Source: Trichobilharzia regenti (Eukaryota; Platyhelminthes; Trematoda; Strigeidida; Schistosomatidae). Taken from it: a stretch of DNA of 64,000 nt. Below are positions 12,075-24,130 of the stretch, piece after piece (within the stretch, counting starts at the first letter, position 1; every line of letters begins with the position of its first letter). The notes beneath the pieces were generated by a model. It saw only the letters and a program-made list of their open reading frames with translations, was not told where the DNA came from and ran no database searches. Position numbers and translations under genes: made by a program. The stretch lies in NCBI GenBank assembly GCA_944472135.2, contig OX235268.1:13212589-13276588 (forward strand), given 5' to 3'.

Positions 12075-12620
12075 AGGATAAAAAAGTTGACGACAGTAGG
12101 AAGACGAAATTTAGATGAAGTTTGTAGTGAACTTGTTCAGAAACATTTCAAACCTACGGATTACACACTTGCTTATCATTGATATTTGTGTAAAAATCAA
12201 TGAACTGCAAAGCAACGAGATTGAAGTCATCTAACGGAAATCCTTATTCAGTGATCATAATCACACAGGAGTTAAAAAGAGCTTATATGGTGGTTAGTGA
12301 CTATTACTGTAATTCAGAATAATTACTCCGTCGTCCTATGTAGGACTATTCACCTAGATTTATCTGAAGCCTTTTCCATCACTCACTAGGGACTGGAGGT
12401 TCATGCAGTCAACAAAGCTCAAATATGACAACATTTACTCGTTGGATTCCACCGCTACTTACTACCCACTATATAGCATTAGTGTTATTCCTCAGAAGTC
12501 GTCAAGGCGTCCTAATAAGCGGCTGGCATGTCAGTAGAGCTCGACCATTATTTGTATTATTTTTTGATTGCAGCTTGATTCCACAGTGTATTTTTTCAGT
12601 ACAGGTATGAAATTTCCAGC
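12075..12620. repeat. Right inner arm of large inverted repeat
   Basis: Reverse complement of 9258-9820. It ends at 12620 inside the 3' part of a SINE (ttttttgattgcagcttgat at 12560-12579), at the chimeric junction with LINE sequence. Confidence 0.88.
12558..12620 (-). mobile_element. SINE 3' fragment cut at deletion junction
   Basis: Only the last 60 or so bases of the second-tail SINE remain (gattgcagcttgattccaca...ggtatgaaatttccagcat). The full copy is intact in the left arm at 9152-9337. Confidence 0.85.
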
Positions 12621-13090
12621 ATATGAAGTCAGTGCTACTTTATGAATCAGAGACTTAGCGCGTCACGTAGGGCACTTCGAACGAACTACAGACTTTCATC
12701 AACAGCTGTCTTCGCTCAATGCAACTCAAATTCAGACGACCGGCCGGAAAAGATCAGCAACAGAAGTCTCTGGCAATGAACGAATCAGTCCAGCAGGAAC
12801 CAACTGTGCAACAAACATGCAGGAAGAAGTGGAGGTGGATAGGCTATACTCTGAGAAAACCATCAAGCGACATCACACCCCAGGCTCACACTCGAGTGCA
12901 AACCGAATATGAATTGGTCAGTTGGTGGTCAGTGCTAGAATGACATGGAGGAGGTCGTGCGAAGAGGAGATGAGAGCATTTGGGGAGATTTTAAGTCAGG
13001 CGATGAAAACGTTGGCCGAGAACCGAACGCAATAGAGGTGTGCCGCTGAAGCCCTACACTCCTATAGGAATTAAAGGAAACAATAATAAA
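12621..13090 (+). pseudogene. RTE-like LINE 3' end, truncated by deletion
   Basis: The translation in broken frames includes LQTFINSCLRS, RKKWRWIGYTLRKPSSDIT and a tail gaagccctacactcctatag then gaattaaagg and an AAT-rich end. It matches 4065-4533. The 5' limit at 12621 is the deletion junction, not normal LINE 5' truncation. Confidence 0.8.
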
Positions 13091-13587
13091 ATAACTATTA
13101 TTATTTCAATATATTTGGATTCCCTTCACTGTAGTCTTTGAGATTATCTTCTTATTGTGCTTCTCAAGCTGTTGGAAACTTAATTTCTAATATCAAATGG
13201 TTACACGCATCTGACAATAATACATGTTCCCTTCACCATACATTCGCAATTAGTTTACAGTCACTTTGAAACGAAAAGCCTTTCGAAAAACCATGAATTT
13301 AATATTAGGTGAAACTTTTCATTCATAATTACATATCAACTCACGTCGAACGTTCAACTGTATATTATTAATTCACTATATGACCATGTACAAGGCAGAA
13401 ATGGTTTGTAATTAATTATTCTGCAGACTTTCTTACAGGTGCAAAGATATTTCACAGGAGAATGGATTTAGTATTCCTGTAATTATTATTATCATTATTG
13501 CTATCAATAAATTGGTTTCGTGGTCTCTTTTTAGGCGAAGTCAATAGTAGTTAAGAGTTCATGCTATCTATCCATTTCCTCTTTTCT

Positions 13588-13801
13588 CAAATTCCTTTAC
13601 GTTCCCAGTGGAGCATAGGGCTTCAACCTAGAGGCTTAAAATTTCTGTAGCAGTAGTGATTATTTTTACAGAATGCAGTTGCTAGCCTCATTCCCAAACT
13701 ACCGTCTTTATCAGTCTTATTGCTGGCTTTGCGCGATTAAGGAGTGCGTCGGTGTCCAGGGGTCGAACGCCGGACCACTCTACCGCAGCGCCACCGACAC
13801 A
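13588..13801 (-). mobile_element. tRNA-headed SINE, LINE-like tail
   Basis: Right-arm partner of 3333-3570. The B-box region reads ggtcgaacgcc on the plus strand. The tail (plus sense) starts tttacgttcccagtggagca. Confidence 0.8.
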
Positions 13802-14959
13802 GTTTGACCTATTTGATTTGTCTATTTGATCTAGACAAATGTAGTTTAATAGGGGTCAGTTGAGTTAACCTAATTAGCCTGGACGTTGGCTGTTTCTTCA
13901 CTGATGAATAGGTTATTAGCATAAATGTTTGTAATTCTATTCGTGTTAATCTTCATTTTTTACATAAAATATTTTCATTACTTCATTATCTACTTGCAAA
14001 TATTTTAGTAGTACAAACGCGAAGTAATTGATATCCAAATGAGTAAAGAAACTGATTATATGTTGTTCATTTACTCAAGGAAATTAAATTTCTTGTAGAG
14101 ACGTTTTGTCAGTACTGGCGAACATTGGATCGTTTGTTTTTTTGGAACTGGTCTCCATTTGGCGGGAGACAAAATGGCTGTAGTGGCTGGTGAAAGATTG
14201 GAGAAGTATTGTTATACTTTATATTAACGTTTATTTACAGACTTCGGCACTGATTAACCATCGCAAATCTCTTTCGTTATCGCTTAGAGAACAAACAGTC
14301 GTGTTAACCAACCGTTTTCTGTTGTTCTATGTTGGTTATAGTGTTCCGCGTAGCATCGGTACAGCCAGAATATCCGCTATCTGAATAATTGCCATATGTT
14401 ATGTGATTTTTTCGCGTTTTATGCCCTATGAAAACTTAGTCAGTATTCCATTAGGCCTACATTAACAAAATCGACTTAACAAAATTATCTGTATTTACTA
14501 AAAGCGCTGATGTTACTTTGATTGATGGTGACTAGCAATGCAAACTCACGTTAACATTTCGTCGTTTTATTTAAGCTTCATTGGCTGGGCGTATCTGCAA
14601 TCTCCACCAAGTAACAGTGCTCCCACTATCACCCAGACTTTGCATTCGCAGTTTCATATTTATCCTCAAACATCATCCAAAAGTCCATATTAGTTGGCGA
14701 TATGTGGTTAAAGTTTGGACATTTTGATTCAACATAATAAACTTGGTGAGAATTGAGAACAATTCCAAAAGGTTAAAATATGTTTATGAATACACACAAT
14801 TTACATATGCAGATAAGTTTTTGATTTTGATGACGTTTCAAACAAACTCACTGTCTGTGATCACATTAATTGGTGAAGTTGTATAACTCACGTAGGCACA
14901 GAACACAGAATAGCTATCAAATATATAGCTGAACTTCGCCAATAGCGTTTGTCGCGAAG

Positions 14960-15125
14960 CGATCTGGAAACTGCTCCAGCATTTAGGAATGTCCAATGAA
15001 CCTCATTAAACAGCTATATGATGACGCCTCATATTAAGTGATTCACAACAAAAATATCAACGGAACCCTTGACGTAAAGAAAACAGTAAGACAAGGCTGC
15101 CTCCTATCTTTATCTACTCTATTTC
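14960..15125 (+). pseudogene. RTE-like reverse transcriptase relic
   Basis: The translation LLQHLGMSNEPH, then (after a stop) SDSQQKYQRNP in one frame and IHNKNINGTLDVKKTVRQGC in another, follows the RT order LLRHYGIP...VIHNGKLTEP...VKTGVRQGC. The FADD catalytic box is not visible. It is partnered by 2000-2200. Confidence 0.6.
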
Positions 15126-15639
15126 AAAAACAAAACTTATAATACAGAATGGAATTCTCAGCATTTGTCACAATATTGTATATATAAAATTGACCACAGG
15201 AATGTTTCCATATTTAACGGTATAAAGTCAAAAATATTTGAAGTACAAAATGAGAACAGTAAATATAATAATTACAATGGGTTTCTTTCAAACAGTATTG
15301 TCGATTCAGTTTTGAAGTTTTAGCCTGTTATAGAGTAATGAATCTAATGCTTTATTGATACAGCATGGTGAGGGAAAGGATAAGAAACAACAATTATTAC
15401 ACAGCTTAAATGGTGTTTACACTTATGAGAAAAAAAAAACATGAAGTTGAGAGGATTATAAATATAAGAAGAACAATAACAATAAAGCTTGATGTTATAA
15501 GGCTGGGCAAAATGGCTAGTACAAAAAAGGTTAGTTAGTTCGTCCCTGACACTGTTTTCATCACATAAAATACATGCCAAGTATGGTATCGTAAAATTTT
15601 TTATACTTAGACTTACATGCATAAAGTCTTTTGAAATGA

Positions 15640-16040
15640 CGTCTTGTTTCACTTGAGGACTAGATAATATAAAAGAGCATGGGAAGCTATAAGACAAAAA
15701 TATGTGAAGTCGAAAGGTATACCTCAGGAGATTTAGACACTACTGAAACTTGAAGATCTCAAGTGGAGAACCAACAGTTTGGAAGAGATGCAGGCAGCGA
15801 AGACAGTACTCCAGGTGAACGAAGATACCAACCCAACAACAAGAAGCACTAATCATTATCAAAAAAGGAGACATTTGAGGGAAATCACCTCATTCGCTTA
15901 TCTGAAAAGCGTCGTTTCAAATATTAGCAGGGTCAGGAAAACAAAATCATTATACAATTCCACTCTACTAAGCATCAGGAAGCGAATTCCAATTTTACCA
16001 CCCAATTCAAGTCAGTGGTTAACAATCAGTGGTTAACACA
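15640..16040 (+). pseudogene. RTE-like LINE relic, SFAYLKSVVS segment
   Basis: An 85-codon open stretch from 15779 with HLREITSFAYLKSVVSNIS, preceded by KAAKT/VLQVNEDTNP-like sequence. This is the segment after the RT palm in RTE-type LINEs. It is the partner of 818-1140 and is not coding on its own. Confidence 0.55.
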
Positions 16041-16679
16041 CTTGTTGCATGCATCATGAAACGAATTTTCAACACAGTGTTGTAGACTGTGATTAAATGC
16101 TGCTTTTGCGGCCAAAACACTGAATATCACAAGCCTCGCCGGAATGGATAAGCAAAAGCAAACAAGGACCTATTAACTAACATAAATGAAGTTGAAAATG
16201 CAGTTGAAATGAACACAAGCTGAAGAGACGTGTTGGATGAAACCACACTATACTGCCTATGGTGAAACACCAGGGCAAAGTGTAGAAAAAAATTCTTAAT
16301 GTGACGTCGAATAAGTCATGCTGTACACAACAGAATGCATGTTAACAGTCGTTGAACCAGCTGCAGGCTACTGTCAGACAATACAGAGAGGTGAAGATGT
16401 GCTGCTTGAATCCTATCTTTCGCCGAAAGCCTAAGGAAATAATAATTAATGAACAGTATTCACCGTTTCCTGTGTTTCTCTAAGCTCACTTTCTTATTCA
16501 TGGCATTTTAATGATATTGATATCTGCTTTTTTAGTTATATGAAATGAACTACTGAGTTTGTTGTAAGTAGTTTTGGTTGATAAGTTAAGCTGAATCAGG
16601 CATTAGGAAAACAAATTTTGCGAGATTATTTCATTTCGTAGTTGCTTTACAACTAACATGGTTCACAATAATAAAATAA

Positions 16680-17130
16680 AATGCATGAAAATTACTCAGT
16701 TTTACAAAATGAAAGTACATACTAATGACCAATCGCATGTGAATAGGTCAAGTAGGTCATGGCAGGCAGGCGAAGTCTATTGTTTTTGTGCACATAGTTT
16801 AGAATGTACAGGATTAATCCCCAAAATGCTTCCGTCATCTTTATTTACCAACAACGTTTTAAAGTTGTGTGGTGAAATAATTCTGAAACTGTCATTAGTA
16901 TCGATTTTGTGACCTGAAATTAATATGTGCTTTGCAATGGATGATGATGCTGGATTTCTATTCAGATTGTTTGCGATAGGATTTTCCATATGACTGAATA
17001 ACCATTTTGGAAAATGTTCTTTTCGATGACCTCAAAGCCTTTTTATTGGTTCTACCTATTTAGATGTCACTGAAATTGCAGCCGAACTTGTAGAGTCCAC
17101 AGAATTTCATCCCTTGCTCGTGGTTACAGA
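16680..17130 (-). pseudogene. Penelope-like element, GIY-YIG endonuclease tail
   Basis: The minus-strand frame 16989-16777 reads MENPIANNLNRNPASSSIAK then HILISGHKIDTNDSFRI and ends near PVHSKLCAQK. Upstream, across a frameshift, IGRTNKKALRS and EHFPKWLFS are visible. The order IGRTNKRL, EHFPKWL, SSIAKHL..SGH.ID...F.I, KLC.QK is the classic PLE GIY-YIG endonuclease carboxy half. Its 3' portion lies in the right arm of the inverted repeat, and the mirrored remainder starts at position 1. Confidence 0.75.
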
Positions 17131-17490
17131 GATCAAAATTTTCCGTATGTGAGGGCAAGAGATGCAGCGTAGAATTTGTGCTTGATGGCTGACTGAAGTC
17201 TATGAGCTGTCAACTACATAATTTGATCACCCTGAAGTAGCAGGTTAATAAAGTTAGCTTCCTTAGGTACAGAAGTTGTCTGTTTACTAGATGCGGTCTA
17301 TCCTTACTGATAAAAATAAAGGCTAGTTATGTGGTAATAGACTTACATTTTGAATGACGCATTGCCATTCACCGTGTGAATACTTCAAAAACTACTGATA
17401 AACTAAACCGCAAGAGTTTCAAGGTTTTAAACAGCTAAAAAGTATTTAGAGGATGCATTCACACATCCTGTTTTTGATATAAATTATATT
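17131..17490. other. No recognisable feature
   Basis: AT-rich. It may be further decayed PLE sequence, but no motif could be read. Confidence 0.4.
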
Positions 17491-17493
17491 TGT

Positions 17494-17765
17494 AAATTGG
17501 TTACAGGATTTCATCATGAGCTGACATTGGTTAGAAAGCCACCGGAAAACCAGCATTGGAGTACGGGACAGCTGTTTCGTCCTAGTTTGGTACTCTTGGG
17601 CAGTACGCACCGACCGGGGTTCGAACCTAGGATCTTCTGGTTACCAGAATATTAAGCCACTAGGACCCAATCCAATGGTCAACCCATGAATTCTAACTTC
17701 TGCCAATTCACGATATAGCGCAACCGCTAGCCAATATCTTCGGCGAGCATTTGTCCTCATATCTA
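17494..17765 (-). mobile_element. Hammerhead SINE, near full length
   Basis: Minus-oriented. The tRNA-like B box is perfect: ggttcgaacc at 17617-17626 on the plus strand. The hammerhead region near 17567-17602 keeps aaactaggacgaaacagctg (reverse sense), although the CUGANGA box is degenerate (cccaaga). The 5' segment includes tcgcgcta/cgatatagcgca near 17710-17725. Confidence 0.78.
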
Positions 17766-17934
17766 TATGGTCGTTTTGAAAAATTTTATCCGATGAGGGA
17801 AATAAATCAAATGTGTTAATACATGGAATAATAATAATAGTAGTATGAAATGCATTTAGAATATTTATGATTATAATCATAGCCACACGAATATGAGAAA
17901 ATATTATAGTATGGTTATATAAAGGAGAAAGCAA

Positions 17935-18250
17935 GGTGTGAGAATCTCTACTCTAAAACACTTGATCGACTCCTGTCACTCTGCCAACCCTGACCACGAT
18001 TTTAGCATCATCTACCGAATATTTGCTAAGTTGCCTCGTTTCTTTCGCTATAAATTTCTAAAGACAGTGGAGGCCTTGGCCATTCATAAATTTAAGCGAG
18101 ATCTTTGTGTACAATTCCTACTTCTGCCATAGCCATAGAAGGATAGTCATATATTTATTTATTTTGTTCATATAGTTAATCTATGTACCATCTCTCTCAT
18201 TCTGAATCGTTTCCACTTGTCATTCTAACTCAAAAATATGTTTTCACGAT
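17935..18250 (+). pseudogene. Penelope-like element, second type, C-terminal end
   Basis: The plus frame 17938-18132 reads LKHLIDSCHSANPDHDFSII then YRIFAKLPRFFRYKFLKTVE and ALAIHKFKRDLCVQ. This matches the PLE pattern KHL.DSGH.ADP...F.IIYR...LPR..RY..L...EALAI...K..LCVQ. It is only the extreme carboxy end (64 codons). The region after 18130 is presumably 3' UTR. It differs in sequence from the copies at 16.7-17.1 and 19.5-20.6 kb. Confidence 0.75.
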
Positions 18251-18329
18251 GTTGTGTCTTATCTTATCGAATTCCATATTTAACATTAATTACTTTGCCA
18301 CTTGGAATTTATTTATGAATATATTCATA

Positions 18330-18475
18330 AATCATCGGCTGTACGCACCCACCACAGCTGTCCGAACCCAGGACCTTTCGATTATAAGGTAAGCAGGTAT
18401 ACAATTCAGCCAATGGGACCCGATTCAGTGGCCAGCCCATGAATTCTAATTTATACCAATTTAATCCTTACAAAC
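18330..18475 (-). mobile_element. Hammerhead SINE fragment
   Basis: Minus-oriented tRNA-like part and 5' segment (gtccgaacccaggacc, then ggccagcccatgaattctaa). The hammerhead half is missing. Confidence 0.65.
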
Positions 18476-18479
18476 AAAA

Positions 18480-18870
18480 CTTTTGAAAATTAATCTGATG
18501 ATTGTTGGTGACTTGTTACAGGTTGGAGTTTCCTGGAGTGGTAGTGAGAATTCGTGACCAGTAGGGTCCAACCAGTCAAGTGTGAGGATGAACATTGGTT
18601 GTGGTCATGCTAAATCACGAATTGGTGGAGTTTAGAATTCATGGGCTGGCCATTGAATCGAGTCTCATTGGCCGAATGATATACCAGCCTGCCTTGTAAG
18701 CAGAAAGTCCCGGATTTGAACCTCTTGTAATGCGTTTGTACTGCCTATGATTCTGGAACTAGGATGAAACGGGTGTCCAGTACTCTAGTAGGATTTTCAA
18801 TGGTTCTCTAAATGATATCAATCCGTGGTCAAACTCGGATAAACAAATGCAATCGTTACAAAGCTAACTG
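18480..18870 (+). mobile_element. Hammerhead SINE, long subfamily
   Basis: It starts ttgaaaattaatctgatgat, passes aattcatgggctggccattg at 18637-18656 and a weak B box (ggatttgaacctc). It reaches tatgattctggaactaggat then gaaacgggtgtccag (hammerhead-like, CUGANGA box degenerate) and ends gatatcaatccgtggtcaaa. This subfamily has a different 3' end from the copies ending gtcagctcatgatg. Confidence 0.72.
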
Positions 18871-19533
18871 TTGAAAATATTCATAGATATTTAAAGCACA
18901 TATCTTGTTTTAAAGACTTCAACCAGTCAGATTAGTCATGAAACAGGTATCAAACTATGGTTAATAAAATTCAATGAATTTTGATGAATATTTGACCTCA
19001 AGACTTGCCATGAAACAGCTAAACACCACATCTTCACGTCTGTTCAAGCCTTAGTGATTCAGTCATATATGTGAGGCTTTCACAATCAGTTTTTTTATAC
19101 TAACCAAAACTTTCTGTAGAACATTGGTTCTGTTGATCTTATGTCTCATTTCTATAGAATGTAGCGTAGTTACTGATTTGTCTCCTAGTTTCTTCAAATC
19201 TGCAGGGGTTTATGGAACCTCATTTATACACTACTCATTTTGCTTAACTCTAACATTCACCTGTCTGGATTTTCCTCGTACATATCTATGTGTGAAAATC
19301 CCGAAATTTGGTCTAGTACATGTAATCTCGTTGGTTCTCTTCTTTGCTTTATCCTCTACCTTCAACAGTGATAAGTGTTGAGTGTCCCTCGTACGAAGAC
19401 GTATTCTCGTATCATGGTTCTTAGGTATTCACCTTATTTCCTGCGATGTTTCTTTACAATAAGAAATTATCACCGTATTAACTGAAATGTTAGCAACACC
19501 TTTTAAATAACTTTTGATAAAGGCTATTGGGCA
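18871..19533. other. No clear feature; possible decayed PLE
   Basis: An 85-codon hydrophobic frame at 19124-19381 has no recognised domain and lies upstream of a PLE tail. It may be non-coding. Confidence 0.4.
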
Positions 19534-20645
19534 ATGATTTCTTTGAAGATCAGGCTGAACCAATTTTGGTCTGATATTGGTATAGTCTCTTCTTCCTCAG
19601 TAACTAGACGAGATGAGTCGTTTTACAACCTTCATATACCTTTGTTATGTTTGTTTTCATTAGATTCCCTGAAGGAGTTCAAACCAGTTTTCCGAAAGAA
19701 ACGTTGGCACCACCTACGTATTTCAGTTTCGTCAAGATTTGACATATATGATTTGTCATGTCTGTCATTCTCTAGCCAACGAATGATTGGGACGCAAAAG
19801 AAGGATAAGCTAGATAGTTTTGCCACATCTGTACGCATTTATCACTTCAACTTCAGCTATGGTGACAGTTATGTTGGGCGTACTACTAGACAGCTTAGTC
19901 AACCGACGTGTTAGTGAACATCTCCCATCTTGGTTTGACAAATAACAGACGAAGACAATCCGTAGCTCAACTTTGTCACATTTAGTTGATAGTGGTCATC
20001 TGGTGGAGAAAATAAGAGCTTTCAAAGTAATTCACCGTATCCAACAGAATCTTTCTAATAGACTTCGCATTCGTTTACTTCACATAGGTGAGGCGATAGA
20101 CATTCGAACTATTTAACCTAAACTATGCATTCAAAAGATGTTCGTACAGTCATTATCCCTCCCTTGTTGGCCTATCAAGCCATAACCAACTAATGACTTC
20201 TACACCACCCCTTTCTTATATTTTCTACCACTCTCTTATCACCCCTCAACCTTGTAATGTCTTCACTGAAAACGTGTTTCATTTACTTCCCTTACAATCT
20301 AGCATTACTTAATCGGTTCATTTGTTTTTATTAGCCTTTATCGGCTACTTCTATCTCAACATTTATTTGTTTAATCATGCTGTTTGTTTATTATTCGTGT
20401 TATCACAGATTGCATCACTCTTTCATCCATATTCTTGATAAAACCACTATTAATATTTTCATTACTACTATTATGACCGATGGTACAATTTATATTCACC
20501 ATCGTATTATCCTATAGACAAAACACCATGACTGGTTTAAATTTGAAATTTTATTTGTAAAGTTATGTTTATTAGAGTTAAGCCTGATGAGATCTAATTG
20601 AAAGCACAATATTGTTCGCTTAAATTTGCTCTTCTATGTATGATT
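19534..20645 (+). pseudogene. Penelope-like element, third type, with 3' UTR
   Basis: The frame 19534-19914 ends DSYVGRTTRQLSQPTC, i.e. the GIY-YIG endonuclease motif YVGRTTRQL. Continuing in other frames come EHLPSWF-like and VAQLCH...DSGHLVEKIRAFKVIHRI, then RLRIRLLHIGEAIDIRT near 20100. The following 500 bases up to tgatgagatctaattgaaag are shared in inverted orientation with 46320-47700, so they are the element's 3' UTR. Several stops make it inactive. The RT part was not recognised. Confidence 0.75.
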
Positions 20646-23550
20646 TTTGCATACGTCTACTTCTCACTTGGCACTCGATTATTGTAGAACTATTCAGTAG
20701 AATCTTGATCACAACTAACATAAATCTCAACCTTGCTGTCTACAAGCATGAGTTGACTAAACAGTGAATGAATTCAACAATTCATTTATTTTCCATCATC
20801 AACCGACTATTACTTAGAATAGAACTATAAACTATGAAAAATTTTATGCGTATACATAGTTTCATGATTTCACAGAAGCAAAGTAGTTTGTTCTGAATTC
20901 AGACAAAAATGTAAAAAATATAAACGCATATCTGTTTTGCTCTCATGTAAATAATAAAAACATAAAGAGTGAGCAGATCGTATTTCAGTAATGTTATGAG
21001 CATGATTGTTAGTGTACAATAAAATGAATGAATATGTGAATGAATAATGTGAATGTGAAGTGTCGAGTAAACACATTAATTGTAATGTGTGAATTTCTGT
21101 AAGAAGTATTTTGAAGATTCTATGCGAGTATCGTTTGAGCGAAATTATTGTGATTATCAAATTATGTTGTTGTTGCGCAAACTCATGGAATCCAAGCATT
21201 CCTTAATGTTAGTAATTTAATTGCACACTAAGGGTAGTCATGAAAAATTAGGTTCGTTAATTTGATGGCATCAAAATGACCACAATAATGAGTCTGATTC
21301 TGAATAGAGAAACATTGTAAAGTAAAGATGTGTGATTCTAAAATTGACTGCTTTCTTAGTAGTGGCACTGAAGTACATCAACTCTTCACTTTTTTGAGAC
21401 AGTGTTTATAGATCACATTCCAAAATGTACAAGATTTCGCAGGAACCTGTTTCCTTATTTATCTGCTGGGAAGATATTTTTCTCACTTAAAAATTCAAGT
21501 CTGAATACAGGAAAACAATCAGCGTGATAGATTACTGAACGTTGTGAGTCACACACAATTCCAGTTACATCAGGAAAGTATTTTGAGTGATAGAATCTGT
21601 GGTACTCCTCAACAATAATAACATATCAAAACTCCAAACTTATCTCAACACTGCCAGCTGGTGACTAAACAGAGCAAATGTTTCAGGTACAAAATACCTA
21701 CTGTTCAGTGTTACAATATTCTCATAGGGACTGAAGTGTTCAGTAATGCTGAGGCGGCTACCAAGTCACTGTATGACTAACGTTTTGAAGGCCGTGGTTG
21801 GGCCGGATAAGTTGAATTACAGGGTTAATTGTCATTCGAGGATCTGTTGGATGATTACAAGTAATGCTGCAATCCGATCTGTGCATGACCTGTTTTCTAA
21901 GTGCAGCCTGTTCCACAAAAGTTCACTTATCAGGACACATGATGCTCCCTTAGATTTTGCTGGGGGCAAATAAGAGCGCGATGCTACCCCTGCTTACACC
22001 TTCGATTTATGAAGTGGCTATCATTGTGTTAAGTGGCACAAAATTTATTCTACGAAATATAGGTTTTGATAACTTACTAGATGTTGATGACGAGAAACAA
22101 TGGAATAAAAGATAAGGAAGTTAAAGAGCCTGTGCCTGTGGATTACTTTGTGTTTTAAGATGGTCTCTCACGTTCCAATTGAACCACACTGATGCATTTC
22201 TAAAGTACTAGTCAAACATCTTCAAACTACAGAAGCAATGTTAATTCACTTGATAAGCCCCGAACTCTACATACAGAAGAAGTACGTTCAATCACTAAAC
22301 TTGCAATGGACATAAACTATCTTAACACCCGAAAGGTAAATTCTATATCTTTCTGTCGCTTCATTAGTATTCTTGGTCTTTTTAATTGTAATATTTTATG
22401 TTTTTAACTTTACTGATCTCCACCCGCACCCGATTTAATTTCTACACCTCATTATCGTTGTAACTGACTTGACCAACGCTCAACTTCTAGTCATTTATGT
22501 TACGTCATCCAACTTATTTGCTCAATTTCAGTTCTAATTTAAATGGCATTATTATCCACCTCATTTCTACTTAGTCTTTACCTGTAATTACCTTTGTTGC
22601 TACCCTGACCTAAGTTGAAACCTTTTAGTCGAATATATTACGCCATCTAACTTACTAACTCAATCTTACTTTAAATACAGTCTAATTCCCCTTGTTTTTA
22701 TGTTAGGTCATTCTTGTACTACCTGATTAATTATCTAAACCTGACAAATCTCGTGTACACACACAAAAATAATTGTATATAAATGCGATTGTACGGCTAT
22801 GTGAATGAATTCGCCGTTGAAAAGAGTCTCTTTGCTTTACGTCTTCTCTTTTTCGTATTAGTTTTTATTAATTATGAGGTAAAAACGTTTTTAGGTGGTC
22901 ATCATTACATTTTTGTTTGAATATGACTAAACTCCGCAAAAAATATTGAAATTTGATTTTTACACGTCGTAAAGACGTACATGTTTTACTTTTCAACTGT
23001 TCTAGGAAATCCGTTCACATCTCTCTATGTATCTCATACCGTAATGTTGTTAGTGTCCTGTCATCCCCAAACCATGTTTTGAAATGACAGACAAACGATC
23101 CAAAAATCTGGAAGTGTTTCATTCTTCAAAAGAAGAAAATAATAGTCATGAAAGTTATTTTGAAGCTGGACTTTCTATTAGTGCCTTACAGTTACTTATT
23201 CGTAAAGTTATATAATGCTAATCAACAACAAATATAAGACGTTATCGGCAGTTAGTAACGAAATTAGTCAAAATGTATCAGATATAATAGTGTGCCAGTA
23301 AAGTGAACAATAGTGCGTTATCAAAGGAATTGACGACTAACTGGTTCAGTGATGAACAGTCGCTTGTGAATAATTGATAATAAACAAATGAGTAAATATG
23401 AGTGGCCAGAAGTAAAGAGACGGGTCAAATAGAGTTTATTACACAACAGTTCAAGAAAAAGAGAAAGACTGACACCAAGGAGATGGCAGTAAACGAGCTG
23501 AATGAAAAGTGTCTCAACAAAACAGAAAAGTTAGTTGTTTTTGTTTGTAT
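20646..23550. other. Long stretch without recognisable features
   Basis: AT-rich, with chance frames of 75 to 109 codons and no identifiable motif. 23402-23590 opens with a lysine-rich frame (MARSKETGQIEFITQQ), but nothing supports a gene. Confidence 0.45.
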
Positions 23551-23554
23551 TAGA

Positions 23555-23790
23555 TGGTTTGAGGCAATCGTCAGGAAGTCTTTGGCCTAGGTTTCGTGCT
23601 AATTGGTACTCACCAGGCAGCAAGGCGTGTCTACGACCTGGAGAAATTCATCTCTCATCCAGCATGGTGGCCACATTGCAAGTCAGACTGACAGAATTCA
23701 TTCTGCACCAACGATTTGATGAGACACATACACATTACACAAGGTACTGACTAGTGCCCAATCAAAAAGGTTTTCCTCTGTGGATTGCTA
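23555..23790 (+). repeat. Unnamed interspersed repeat, copy 1
   Basis: Shared with 44905-45175 in the same orientation: ggaagtctttggcctaggtt / ggaagccttgagcctagatc, then tggtactcaccaggcagcaa / tggcactcaccagtcggaaa, and an ending tagtgcccaatcaa / tagtgtccaatcaa. It looks like an old non-coding dispersed element. The family was not identified. Confidence 0.6.
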
Positions 23791-23859
23791 AGGCTTCCAT
23801 TTCATAATGATGTTGGTTAAAATCACTTGAATAAGTTTGTTGTACTGTGTGCATGATTA

Positions 23860-24130
23860 TGATGGTGGGCTGATTGAATCACTGGGCTACCAGAAATTCT
23901 CGTCCATCAAAATTCTCAAACTCATCTACATTTCTTATTGTTTAAGTCGTGCAGTTCTATCATATGAACGCCACATGAACTCGCACACCTAATCAGCTAA
24001 CTTTCCACTAGAAGCTATGCAATTCTTGAAAGAAATGAGGAAAAAACTTACAGAATTGGTTCTCTTCTCATATTCACTTACGCTACGTCACACGATATAC
24101 TTCAGATTATCACATTAGAAATAAATACTG
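23860..24130 (+). repeat. Unnamed interspersed repeat, second family, copy 1
   Basis: It resembles 52700-53050: ccatcaaaattctcaaactc / ccaccaaaatgtttgaactc, then gcaattcttgaaagaaatga / gcaattcttgaaggaaaaat. It is diverged and has no coding capacity here. Confidence 0.45.

Larger units (their letters stand above)
12621..16879. repeat. Right outer arm of large inverted repeat
   Basis: Reverse complement of 1-4533. It has the SINE shared by both arms but lacks the SINE inserted at 1512-1743. It begins inside a LINE whose left-arm copy extends about 220 bases further. Confidence 0.9.

Noticed and set aside
17641..17934. 97-codon minus frame
   Set aside because: It runs through a hammerhead SINE; its amino end is low-complexity isoleucine-rich sequence.
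20870..21199. 109-codon minus frame
   Set aside because: No domain, signal or splice context; composition like surrounding AT-rich DNA.
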